A DNA stretch of 64,000 bases, from positions 314,247 through 378,246 of the forward strand of contig NW_005196379.1 of assembly GCF_000372725.1 (NCBI RefSeq). Reading direction: 5' to 3'. Shown here in pieces: positions 51,385 through 60,710 of this stretch. The notes under the pieces are model-generated. The model was not told the origin of the DNA and did not search any database. It was given only the letters and a program-made list of their open reading frames with translations. Each line of letters begins with the position of its first letter. Positions within the stretch are counted from its first letter, which is position 1. The DNA is from Emiliania huxleyi CCMP1516 (Eukaryota; Haptophyta; Isochrysidales; Noelaerhabdaceae). The translations under genes were made by a program, and so were the position numbers.

Positions 51385-53329
51385 TCATGACGATAGACCC
51401 TTTTTGGCCTTCTTGGCCGCCTTCTTCATCTTCTTCTCCTTGCGCGCCCTCCGCTGCTCCCTCTCCTCCTTCTTGGAGATGCCCCCGCCGCTGCCCGCGC
51501 CGCCGCCCCGCGCCTCCTTGGCCACGCCCTTCGGCCTGTGGCCCTTCTTCGCCGGGCACGCCTCGCCGAGAGCGCCGCCAACCCCCTCGCCGTGCCCGCC
51601 TGCGCCCTCCGGCAGCGGCCACTGCAGCAGCGGGTACAGCCGCCGCTCCAACTCCGCGACGGTGGGCGCCTCCACTCTCTTCATGATGTGCAGCACGGCC
51701 GAGCGAGAGCGCGAGTTGGCTTGCAGCTCCGCTGCCGACGGCCGCACCGTCGCCTCCATCACGAGCGCCGCGCCCGGCTGCAGCGGCGGCGCGCGCCCGG
51801 CGGTTACCTGCGCCTGGTACCAGCGCGCCTGCGGCATCTCATCGCGCACGGCCTCGTGCCTGCCGGGGAGGGGAGGGGGTTGGCTCTCGGCCGCCGCGTG
51901 GTGTGCGGGCTGCGCAGCCTCTGGGCCTCCGGAAGAAGTCGACCACCAGCGCGCACTCCGAGTGCTTCTAGGTGATGACTCCGATCCGGCCGCCGGGCGA
52001 GAGGAGGGAGCGTGCAGCCTCGAGGCCGCGGGAGCACTCTCCGAACTCGTCGTTGAGGTGCACGCGCAGCGCCTGGCGGGGAGCAGCGGCAAAGTGTGGC
52101 TGCCGGGGCGGGGGAGGCGCCGCGAGGACGCATCGGGAGCGTCTCGGGAGCGTCTCGGGAGCGTCTCGGGAGCGTCTCGGAAGGATCTCGCAAGGGTCTC
52201 GGAGACAGCTCTCTCTCCGGAGGTGCCTGGAAGGTGAGCTTGGCCGGGTGCATCGCCTATAAGATAAGATCAGATCAGATCAGATCAGATCAGATCATAG
52301 AGGTGAGCTTGGCCGGGTGCATCGCCTGGTACTCGCAGCCCTTGGCGCGCGCGACGAGGGCGGCGAACTCCTTGGTGCGGCTGGGCAGCGCGCCGTCCTG
52401 CCGCGCCTGCGAGCAGGCGAGGGACCGCCTCAGAGCGGCCCGTGTGGGTGTGGGTCTGGCGGCTCGGCGGCGCAGGCTCGCGCCAGAACGATGGCGTCGG
52501 CCACGCGCTGCGCGGCGGCGCCGTCGGACGTCTCGCCGAAGCTGCGGAGGACACGCGTGATCTCTGCGCGCGGCGCGGTGGAGAGGAACTCGTGGGCCGT
52601 CTGTCCGCGCGACTGGTCGAAGCGCAGGTCGAGAGGCCCGTCCGCCTCCGGCCGGAAGCCTCGGTGCGCCTCGTCGAACTGCGGCGACGAGATGCCGAGG
52701 TCAAAGAGGATCGCTGCCACGCCGCCGCCGCCGCCGGAAGGCGTCTCGGCGAGGTGAGGCAGCGTCGCCGCCATCCGAGAGAAGGGGGCGTGGTGAATGG
52801 TGAAGCGGCGCTCCTCTGCCGCGAGCGCCTTGCCGTCCGTCACCGCCTCCGCATCCATGTCGAAGGCGTGGCAGACGCCGCGGGCCGAGAGCGCGGCGAT
52901 CATGCCACGCGTGTGGCCGCCGCGGCCGTACGTCGCGTCCACCACCACCCCGTCGGGGCTCGGCTGGACGAGCCGGGCGACGATCTCGGGCAGCATCGCC
53001 GGCGTGTGCGTCCCTGCTGCCTGCAGGCTCGGCCGGAAGCCCGTGTGGGCGGCCTTGCCCTTGGAGATCTGCAGGTGGCGGCCGCCAAAGGCGCAGCCGT
53101 TCCACGTGAGCGCCTCGTCCAGCGCCTCCCGCTTCTCAAACGTGATCCAGCCGCACCCCTTGCACGCGCCCTTGCCGTCCTTGAGGAGCCGCGGCGCACC
53201 GACAATGGTGCCCGCCTCGCCAAAGAAGGCTGAGAGCTGCGGCTCAGTGGTGCTGTGCGGCAGGTACTTGATGAAGATCTCGAAGCCCTCGAACGCGCCA
53301 GACGCGGAGTGCGCGAGGCCGTCGCCCAT
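51385..53329 (-). CDS. RRM-RsmH fusion: rRNA cytosine-N4 methyltransferase (MraW type)
   Basis: An organelle-type 16S/12S rRNA m4C methyltransferase. Exons 53329-52484, 52406-52326, 52256-52227, 52072-51927 and 51859-51385. The first 80 residues form an RRM (FEIFIKYLPHSTTEPQLSAF, GCGWITFEKREAL). The MraW core follows: VVVDATYGRGGHTRGM (SAM site), VCHAFDMD, AILFDLGISSPQFDE, GFRPEADGPLDLRFD, then HPAKLTFQALRVHLNDEFGE, LLSPGGRIGVIT, and a Lys/Arg-rich tail. Introns are 67-154 bases, all GC-AG. One in-frame TAG (51968-51970) sits in exon 4, inside the usually conserved VI(S/T)xHS motif. It may be a sequencing error, a nonsense allele or a sign of decay. An RRM fused to RsmH is new to me. Confidence 0.85.
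52257..52325 (-). other. Very young-looking 69-base intron of the RsmH gene
   Basis: A GC-AG intron. Its first 25 bases (52325-52301) are identical to the first 25 bases of the following exon (52256-52232). The remaining 44 bases are CTATGATCT followed by GATCT-type repeats ending TTATAG. Removing it restores EYQ-AMHPAKLTFQ, the expected family sequence. Confidence 0.9.
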
Positions 53330-53617
53330 CAAGAAGACTGGCGGAGCTTTGTGTGGCGGTGGGTTGTGGGTGCGCTCGACCGCGTGGGAGGCTCTCTGCT
53401 ATTTTCTACTCCCGGCACTCATGCTGTGCCGTACGAAAGTGTGAACAGGTTGGAGAGCAGCTCCTGAGCACGGCGCCGCAGGCGCCTGTTGATAGGTCCA
53501 GGTGATAGCCCTGAATGGGCAATGCATACGCCTACCTGGGCCTCAGATCGCCCGACCGCGTCCCGGTGCTCTGCGTTCGGATTTGTGACGCCGCCGCACC
53601 GCGCCGCGGCCGGGGGC

Positions 53618-53790
53618 CCTCCGGAGGCCGAGGATGGCCGTGGCGGACCGGGACGAGCTCTGGGAGGTGAAGTGTCAGTGTATATATTGTAGAGACCAAC
53701 CATGTGCACAATATCTCTCAGCTAAGCCTTGGAAGGCGATGCCGGGGCCGTACAGCAGCTTGATGGTGCTTCGCCGGCGTGCGTCCCGGA
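53618..53790 (+). repeat. Dispersed 170-base repeat, copy 2
   Basis: Matches 50728-50900 in the same orientation; see that entry. Confidence 0.8.
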
Positions 53791-53984
53791 GCGGTGCCGG
53801 ACGGGCGGTCCGGGGGAGAAAATCGGGGGACAACGCCGACACCGCTCTGATTCGACTTTTAACTTCAAACAAAGACAGTGGCACAGCGCGGTGCGTGCCA
53901 CTGTCAGGAGCGGATCCGTCACGGTTAGTTGTGTTCACGCCGGGATCGTGTCCCCGACAACCTGTGCAGACTTTAGGCTACAAC

Positions 53985-54095
53985 AGTAGGGGTGGTTGAG
54001 GGGTTGAGGGTTGAGGCCCCCCCTCAACCATCTGGTTGACGGTTGAGACCCCCCTTCAACCCTTTAGTTGGGGGTTGAGGCCTCCGGAGGCCTAT
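53985..54095. repeat. GGTTGAGG hairpin array
   Basis: Alternating GGTTGAGGC, CCCTCAACC, GGTTGACGGTTGAG and CTTCAACC blocks form two or three adjac­ent short hairpins with C/G-rich loops. Confidence 0.65.
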
Positions 54096-54336
54096 TCACA
54101 GGCTCGCGCGTGATCACAAGATAAATTGGAAGAGCCCTGCCGCCAAAAAATCGCTTCGCCTGCGGCGCGCTCTTGCGCTCCTCGTACCTCGAGCGCAATC
54201 CATAAGTAGGACACGCTCACTGTCGCCATTCAGGCGCCTGATCTTTCAGCAAAGCGATGGCCTACCAACCAGGTACGAGTTCAGATGCGCGCCCGGCAGA
54301 GAAGACGCTTGTGATGCGCTCGCCGCGTGGGAGGCT

Positions 54337-54563
54337 GGGTTCCGGCTCCTAGCCGGATAGGGGGTCTGTGGCCACTGACTCGCGCCAAAACGCCCTACCT
54401 ACCTACCTATTCCCCAGGCCGCAGCGAAGCGAAAAAAGATAAAAATAGCCGGTACCTACCTATTGCAGGGCCCTTTTGGGCGAAACAAGACCAACCTACC
54501 TACCTATCTGGGATGGGCCAGCCAGTGGCAACAGACCCCCTATCCGGCTAGGAGCCGGAACCC
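54337..54563. mobile_element. Foldback element with 41-base inverted ends
   Basis: 54337-54377 pairs with 54523-54563 at 40 of 41 positions (ends GGGTTCCGGCTCCTAGCCGG...). The 145-base centre has two CCTACCTACCTAT tracts and no coding potential. It is probably a MITE-like DNA element or a structured RNA; no clear target duplication is seen. It lies 185 bases before the ATG of the monooxygenase gene. Confidence 0.65.
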
Positions 54564-54747
54564 TGCTGCTATTTGCCGCAGCCGCTTCACAGCTGCTCCT
54601 GTCTGTGTGGGAAGAGACCGAGGGAGGAGCAGCGTGCGTGAGCAGGTCCGCAAGACTCGAGCCCCCGCGAGGTTCACAGCGGAGTCGGCTGGGGCGACAG
54701 TGGGAGGTTCGGTTCGTCTGTCGCGCCACACACAGCTGTCGGCGGCA

Positions 54748-56351
54748 ATGTACAAACATATGCGCATCGGCTCCGCCTCGCACCAAGCAGCGCGCTTTGG
54801 CTCTCCGATCCGCGCTGCAGCCTCGCACCAGGCCGCGGCGGTCGTCGGCGCAGGTCCAGCGGGCCTGCTCACCGCCATCATGCTCGCGCAGCGCGGCTGG
54901 ACGGACGTCTCCGTGTTTGATGCGCGTGCGGCGCCGCCGCTGCCCGAGGATCAGCTTTGGGGCGACGGCGAGCGCAGCTATCAGCTGGGGCTCAACGGGC
55001 GAGGGCAGGCAGCGCTGCGCGAGTTTGGAGCGATGGAGCGTGTCTCGCGCTTCTCCGCCACTGTCAACGGGCGGCTCAGTTTCGATGCAGAGGGGAAGCC
55101 AGTGGAGAGCCGCCTGAAGCCGCCAGGGACGCCGGGCGCCGAGAAGACGTACGTGACGCGCGTGCTGCAGCGCGACCGGCTGCAGGCGTGCCTCCTGGCT
55201 GAGGTGAGGGAGAGGTACCCGCAGGTCGACGTCCAGTTTGGGGTCGGCTGCTCGGGCGTCGACCTGAGTGGCGAGCGGCCGCTTCTCGAGCTGTGCTCGC
55301 CGCCGGCGGCCGACGGCGTGGAGGACGAGGCGGAGGAAGAGTGCGATCCGGACGGGCGGACGGAGGCGTTCGATCTCGTCGTCGGCGCCGACGGCGTGCG
55401 CTCTGCTGTGCGCGAGTCGCTGTCGGCGGACGAGAGCACGAGCACGCGGACCGTGCGGTACGCCGACAAGAACGAGCGGCGGTACAAGACGCTTCCGTTG
55501 CACCCTTCGGCGGTGCCGGGCACCGCCGCCGACCTCAACTGGGGCTGCCGCAACGGGACTCTCGACCTGGGGATGGACGCGCTGCCGACCAAGGAGGGCG
55601 AGATGGTGGCCGTGCTGCTCGTCAAGCCGAGCTCGCCCGCCTACGGGGCGATGGAGGGCCTGAGCAGCGGCGCGGAGGCGAGGGCCTTCCTCTCCTCTGC
55701 CCTGCCGCCCCTCGAGCCCTATCTGCGGGACGACGACCTCGACCGCTTCGTCCAGCGGCCTGTCGCGAGGCTGCCCAAGTTCATGCTCGTCGAGGGGCAG
55801 ATCCACGCGTCGCTGCCCAAGGGCGGCGTCGTGCTGCTCGGCGACGCAATCAAGGCGGTCAAGCCCTACTTCGGGCAGGCGAGACGCCCTCCGCCCTCCT
55901 CCCTCCTCCCTCCGCCCGCCCTCTCCCCTCCTCTCACGAGCTCGAGCCCCTGTAGGGCGCGAACTCGGCGCTCGAAGACGTGAGCGTGCTTGCAAAGTGC
56001 CTCGGCGAGTGCGGCGATGACCCGGCGGCGGCGGCGGCCAGCTTTGACGAGGCGAGGGCCGAGCAGGCGCGAGCGCTCGTGCGCACCTCGCGCAGCTTCG
56101 ACGGGAGAGGGCCGCTCGGCACCGCTCGCTTCCTCGTGCCCCTCCTCCTCGACATCCAGCTCAACAAGCTCCTGCCGCGCGTCTTCTCGCCACCGATGCT
56201 GCGAGGCCTGCAAGACGAGCGAAACACTTTCGTCGGCCTCCGGCGGACAAAACGGCGCGAGCGCGCGGTCCTCCTCGGCCTGCTCGCAGGCATGGCGGCG
56301 GCAGCACGCGCCGTGGGCGGGTTTGTGCTGCGCCGTTCTGCGGGAGTCTGA
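54748..56351 (+). CDS. FAD monooxygenase, kynurenine 3-monooxygenase-like
   Basis: A flavoprotein hydroxylase. Exons 54748-55878 and 55956-56351, 508 residues. FAD fold: AAVVGAGPAGLLTAIMLAQRG (dinucleotide motif), an Arg-rich RVLQRDRLQACLL, DLVVGADGVRSAVR (DG motif), GGVVLLGDAIKAVKPYFGQG (GD motif) and GANSALEDVSVLAKCL. The KPYFGQGANSALED stretch is the mark of kynurenine 3-monooxygenase. The C-terminal part has LVPLLLDIQLNKLLPRVFSP and a hydrophobic region that could anchor it in a membrane, as in mitochondrial KMO. The role would be in tryptophan breakdown or NAD synthesis; a related aromatic hydroxylase is possible. Confidence 0.83.
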
Positions 56352-56809
56352 TGTCGGCATGCGGGCGCTCTATTACAGGATTACTTGTTCGTGCATCCAC
56401 TTAAGTCTTTACCTGAGCGAGCGACACGTGTGAGTCAAGGGGTGCACTGCCTCGTCGTGCGGCGGCGGCTGTGTGCACAGAGTGGCACAGTGCCCCTGCC
56501 CGCGCTGCCCACTAACTATATAAACTAAAAACTAAATTGAAAATTATATATCGATTTCTCTCTAAAGCCGCACTCTGTCGCGCAGTGTGCACGGCGCTTT
56601 TGGAAGAAAAGTTTACATAGACACACCGCGATCATCGCGTCCAAACGCGATCGCATACCGCCAGCCTCTCTGCGCTCTGATGTCTGAGCCCTGCTGAGCG
56701 CCTCAGTGGCCCTGCTGTACAGTATATTCCTCGTGCACGACACGATTCCCTTCCTCGTGCACGACACGATTCCCGTCGCGCCTCACAGCGCGCACAAGCG
56801 CGGTGGGGT
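56352..56809. other. Convergent 3' region
   Basis: Between the monooxygenase gene (plus) and the PPR-SMR gene (minus). An AT-rich core (56510-56560) probably holds both polyadenylation regions. TTCC(C/T)TCGTGCACGACACG occurs twice in tandem near 56726-56766. Confidence 0.5.
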
Positions 56810-59243
56810 CTACCGGCACCTGAGGGCCGCGGGCGCCGGCGCCGGCTGCTCCACAGCGGGGCCGTGCACCCGCACGGGGAACACGTCCTGGCACTCGCTG
56901 CACTGCGCCGAGACGAGCCCTTCGGGCAAGAAGGCGTGGAGGGACTGGCGGCAAGTCGGGCAAGTCACGGTGTGCTCGCGCAGCTGGCCCGGCCCGCTCC
57001 CCTCGAGGCTGACCACGTGGCACTCAAAGCGGCCGCGAGACGGCGCCGCCGCCGCCCTCCCCGCGCCCGGGGCGGCCCCGGAGGCGGGTGCGCCCGTCAG
57101 CTCCCTCCGCATGATCTGCGGCGCAGACAGCCCCCGCCGGGCGGGGTGCGTGACGGGCGGCGCGATCCCCGGCTTGCTCGCCAGGGTCGAGGCTGCGGCG
57201 GAGCCGCCGGCCACCCCGGCCCGCGCGAAGGCGTCGCGCAGCTCGGCATTCAGCAGCTCCTCGTCCGCCTCCTCGTCCGCCTCCTCGTCCGCCTCCTCGT
57301 CCGCCTCCTCGTCCGCCTCGCCGCCTGCGCTGCCTCTGCTCGCGCGCGGCTCTCCGCTCGCCCCGTCCGCCGCCGCCACCGCCGCCGCCGCCGCCGCCTC
57401 GGCAGCCGCCGCCTCCCCCCCCGCCCCCGCCGCCCCCGCCGCTGCCCCCGCCGCCGCCGCCTGCACCGCCCTTCCCCTGCCCGCCGCCGCCGCCGCCGGC
57501 CGGTTGCGGGGCCCTCCCCTCTGGCGGGGCCCTCCCCTCTGGAACTCGGTCGAGCGCTTCTCGTGCAGCGCGGAGAGCCAGCGCTGGAAGTCGCCCCGGC
57601 CGGAGGGGAGGCCCACCTGCCCTTCGGGCGGCGCGTGCGGCTCGTCCGCCGCGTGCCGCTCGAGCCACTCGGAGCAGAGCTCGACCGCGCCGCCCTTTGA
57701 GGTGCGCACGACCGGCGCCTTCGCCTCGGCGAGGAGCCGCTCGACCGACGCCTGCACGGAGCGGTTGCCGGCCGAGGAGCGCTGCCAGGCGAGGCGGCCA
57801 TTGCCCTTGCCGACGACTATGGTCAGCTGCGGCGGCGAGTCGGGCGCGTGCGCCGCGTGCACGTCGCGGAAGTGGCTCGACTGCACCTTTTGCAGCATCC
57901 AGAGCACCGCCTGCTGCGCCGCGCCGCTCGAAAGGCCGTGCAAGTCGAGGGTCCAGCGAGCCCCGCGGCGCGAGAGGAAGTCGCGGTACGCGCGCGCGGC
58001 GACGGCGTCGGCGAAGATGCGCTCGCCCTCGCGCGTGCCGTGCAGCACGTCGAGCACCGCGTTGTACGAGAGCTGGTCCTGCGCCGGCATGCGCTCGAGG
58101 AGGGCGAGGCAGTGGTCGCACCGCGCGCCGCGGGCGGCGCCGCCCCCCTCGCCGCCCCCCTCGCCGGCGCAGCACGCCGTGAGCGCCTCGACCCAGCAGT
58201 GGTGGTTGGGCTCCACCTCCATCGAGTCGAAGAGGGAGAGCGCACGCTCCGACTCGCCGCAATGGTTGGCGGCGGAGAGGGCGGCGCCGATGCAGACCAC
58301 GTCCGGCGCCACCGCCTAAGCGCATGGGTAGGAGAGGTCGCGGGGATGTTGAGTGTCCATCGACACACGTCACTTAGTGAGTGAATGAATGAGCCTCGAC
58401 GGCCATCGCGTCGAAGACCCGCAGCGCCAGGCGCGGCCGGCCCGCCCTCCGCAGAGCGGTGATGGTGCTCGAGTAGGAGTTGGCGCCTCTCTCCAGGCCG
58501 ACCTGTGGGGCGGGTGGGGGTGAGGGATGGGCGAGGGGGTGGGCGAGGGGATTGGTGTGGGGCGGAGGGCGGGGCTAGGGAGGAAGTGGGGTGATGGTGG
58601 GCAAGGTCACCCTCCGCATCTCCCGAAAGACCGAGAGGGCAGAGGAGCCGTCGCCCGCCCTGGACAGCGCGGACAGGGCCGCCTCGTAGCTGAATGCGTC
58701 CGGCTGTAGCCCCGTGCCGGGGATAAAGTCGTGCAGGACGCGCAGCGCGGCGGATGCGGCGGGCGCGGGCAGCAGCGTGCGTGGCGGAGCAGAGCCCAGC
58801 GCGACGATGGCCTGGTTGAGGCAACGCAGGTCGACGTCGAGGCTGGCGCCACGCCCGTGTGGCAGGCCGAGGATGTCGAGAAGCTCGATCGCCGCCATCG
58901 CGTTCTGGCATGCTGCACAGGTGCTGAAGCCCAGCGTGGCGTGGATGGAGTTGAGTTCCTCTCTCGCCTTGAGATGGGCGATGGTGGAGAGGGTGGCGCG
59001 CCATGCCTTGCGATCGCGAAAACCCTTGAGCACGCGGGAGTACGCGCGTGGTGAGAGCGCTTCCGCTTCCTCGTTGAGGTAGAAGGATGCAGATTTCGGG
59101 GAGCGGCGGACGCGCTCGACAAGCTTTGCGAGCCGTCGGCCGTCAATCTTGCCAGCAGGTGGCGGCGCGGCCGCGAGCGTCGGCCAGCGGGTCCGCGCTG
59201 CGGCCGGGTTAGGGAAAAGCGGGGCAGAGGTTGCGAGCACCAT
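56810..59243 (-). CDS. PPR-SMR protein with C-terminal zinc-binding module
   Basis: An organelle RNA-binding protein. Exons 59243-58611, 58502-58395 and 58315-56810, 748 residues. PPR-like helical repeats run through the first 400 residues (LQPDAFSYEAALSALSRAGD, NSYSSTITALRRAGRPRLAL, PDVVCIGAALSAANHCGESE, PNHHCWVEALTACC). The SMR domain follows (WTLDLHGLSSGAAQQAVLWM with DLHG, LTIVVGKGNGR). Then come a Gly/Pro-rich region, an (EEAD)n repeat encoded by a 15-base tandem repeat, and a C-terminal Cys cluster (TCPTCRQ ... CSECQDVFPV) that looks like a zinc ribbon. Plant PPR-SMR proteins act in plastid transcription and RNA processing. A zinc module at the end is unusual. Confidence 0.82.
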
Positions 59244-59600
59244 TTACTGGTGTGCCGTCCGTACCATTCGGGTGTCGGCGAGCGAATATTCTTTTATGTC
59301 CCAAAAGAAAAAGGATTGCGTCGCTCGAGCGTGTCGTCATCATCTGTCTGTTCCGCGTCCACCCATAACGCATAACGCGTTGGTGTCCAGTCCTGACTGA
59401 CACTGTTCTTTCTTCACCTTCCTACATACATACATACAAAGTTGACTGCTTTCTTTCTTTCTTTACATACAAAGAAGAATAATTACGATACCGCCACAGG
59501 AGATGTGGCGATATCATCGGAGAACGGAATCCCCGAGGAGCACGACTCGGCACACGGACCCTTCAGCAAACGGAGGGATGTCCCCGGCGAGACCCGATCT
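59244..59600. other. Intergenic region with CATA and TTTC microsatellites
   Basis: CATACATACATA (59425-59438) and TTTCTTTCTTTC (59451-59464). No gene. Confidence 0.6.
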
Positions 59601-60457
59601 TGGAAAGTAAAAAGAAAAACGCGCACCTCAACAGACACGCCTCCCCTGCGTCGTTGTTTTGTTTCTTTTACGCAGGCAGGCCCCCCGGGACGTCGAGGTG
59701 GAGCCGTGGGACGAGCCCGACGAGGGCGAGAAGCTGCGCGCCTCCGCGCTGCCACCGGAGCCGGCTACGACTCGAGGGTGGCCCTCTCGCGCTTCCGGCC
59801 GCATACTCTCGTCGCGGACAAGGAGCTGCCCCTCGCCGAGTTCACGTCCAAGAACGAGTACCTGCACCAGGCGCAGCGGCGCTTCACGACCGTGGTCCAC
59901 AACAGGAACTGGCGCGACCTCGCCGTGGAGTTCAAGGAGGGCTCCGAGGGATCGCGGTCTGCTCCTCGTGGCAAGAAGGGCAAGGCGCGTGCCGAGGGCA
60001 GGGAGCGGGCGAGGCACGCGGCCTGGCGGGAGGCGGTCCGCTTCGTGGCGGTGAGCCAGGATTGCGCCGGCGCCTTCCTCAACGCCATCCCCATGCGGGA
60101 TGACATGCGAATGGAGACTTGGGCGATGCGTATCTCGGTGCAGCGCCGCCTGGGTCTCCCCCTCGACGTGGCGCTTGCCAGGCCGTGTCGGTGGGCAAGA
60201 AGACTCGGAACAAGAAGTACCACGACGAGTTCGGCGATGCTGTTGTCAACGTTCCGCAGCAGGTCCACAACATCAAATACAAGTACACTCTTCAGCGCCT
60301 CATCCTCGCCCTACGCGCCGCGTGGGGCACAGCTGTGCGAATGGAGCCGACGAACCACCTCGGTCATAGTTACAACAAACAACCCGACGTGGATGCGGAC
60401 AACATTGGCTCACACGGCAGCGATGACGATGCTGCTGCGCCTGTTCCTCATGACTGA
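59601..60457 (+). mobile_element. Probable reverse-transcriptase-type retroelement remnant
   Basis: Two protein-like pieces in different frames. The first (about 59690-60170) ends CAGAFLNAIPM...AMRISVQRRLGLPL, a pattern I associate with the C-terminal region of LINE-like RT polyproteins in protists (usually GAWLTAIP...FR.ALR.RLGLPL). The second (about 60187-60457) has YHDEFGDAVVNVPQQVHNIK and LALRAAWGTAVRMEP, matching the FGDHALSC / HNAVRDAL / RLEP part that normally follows. No RT core lies upstream, so this would be a 5'-truncated copy. A host gene with an intron near 60170-60190 is the alternative. Confidence 0.35.
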
Positions 60458-60710
60458 TCGCGATTGGTCGCCGCCGGGACGCGCGAACGCCCTTTGGTTT
60501 TCAGTGCAGTGCGCGCGCCAGTCCTGTGCCTCTCGACTCAAATTCTTTTCGCGTGAAATTCTTTTTGGGGGCGCGCCGAGGCGTGTCTTCACGCACGGGA
60601 GACTTGGAGTCCAGTGCCAGGTGGTTGGTGCTTTGCCGTCCGTGCCTCGGTCGTTTTTCACGCTCGTACTCCGGCCTCGCATACGGTCGAACTGAACGAT
60701 AAACCTCTGC

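Larger units (their letters stand above)
53330..54747. other. Intergenic region with repeats and a hairpin element
   Basis: Contains a repeat copy (53618-53790), GGTTGAGG hairpins (53985-54095) and a 227-base inverted-repeat element (54337-54563). No gene is supported. Confidence 0.5.
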
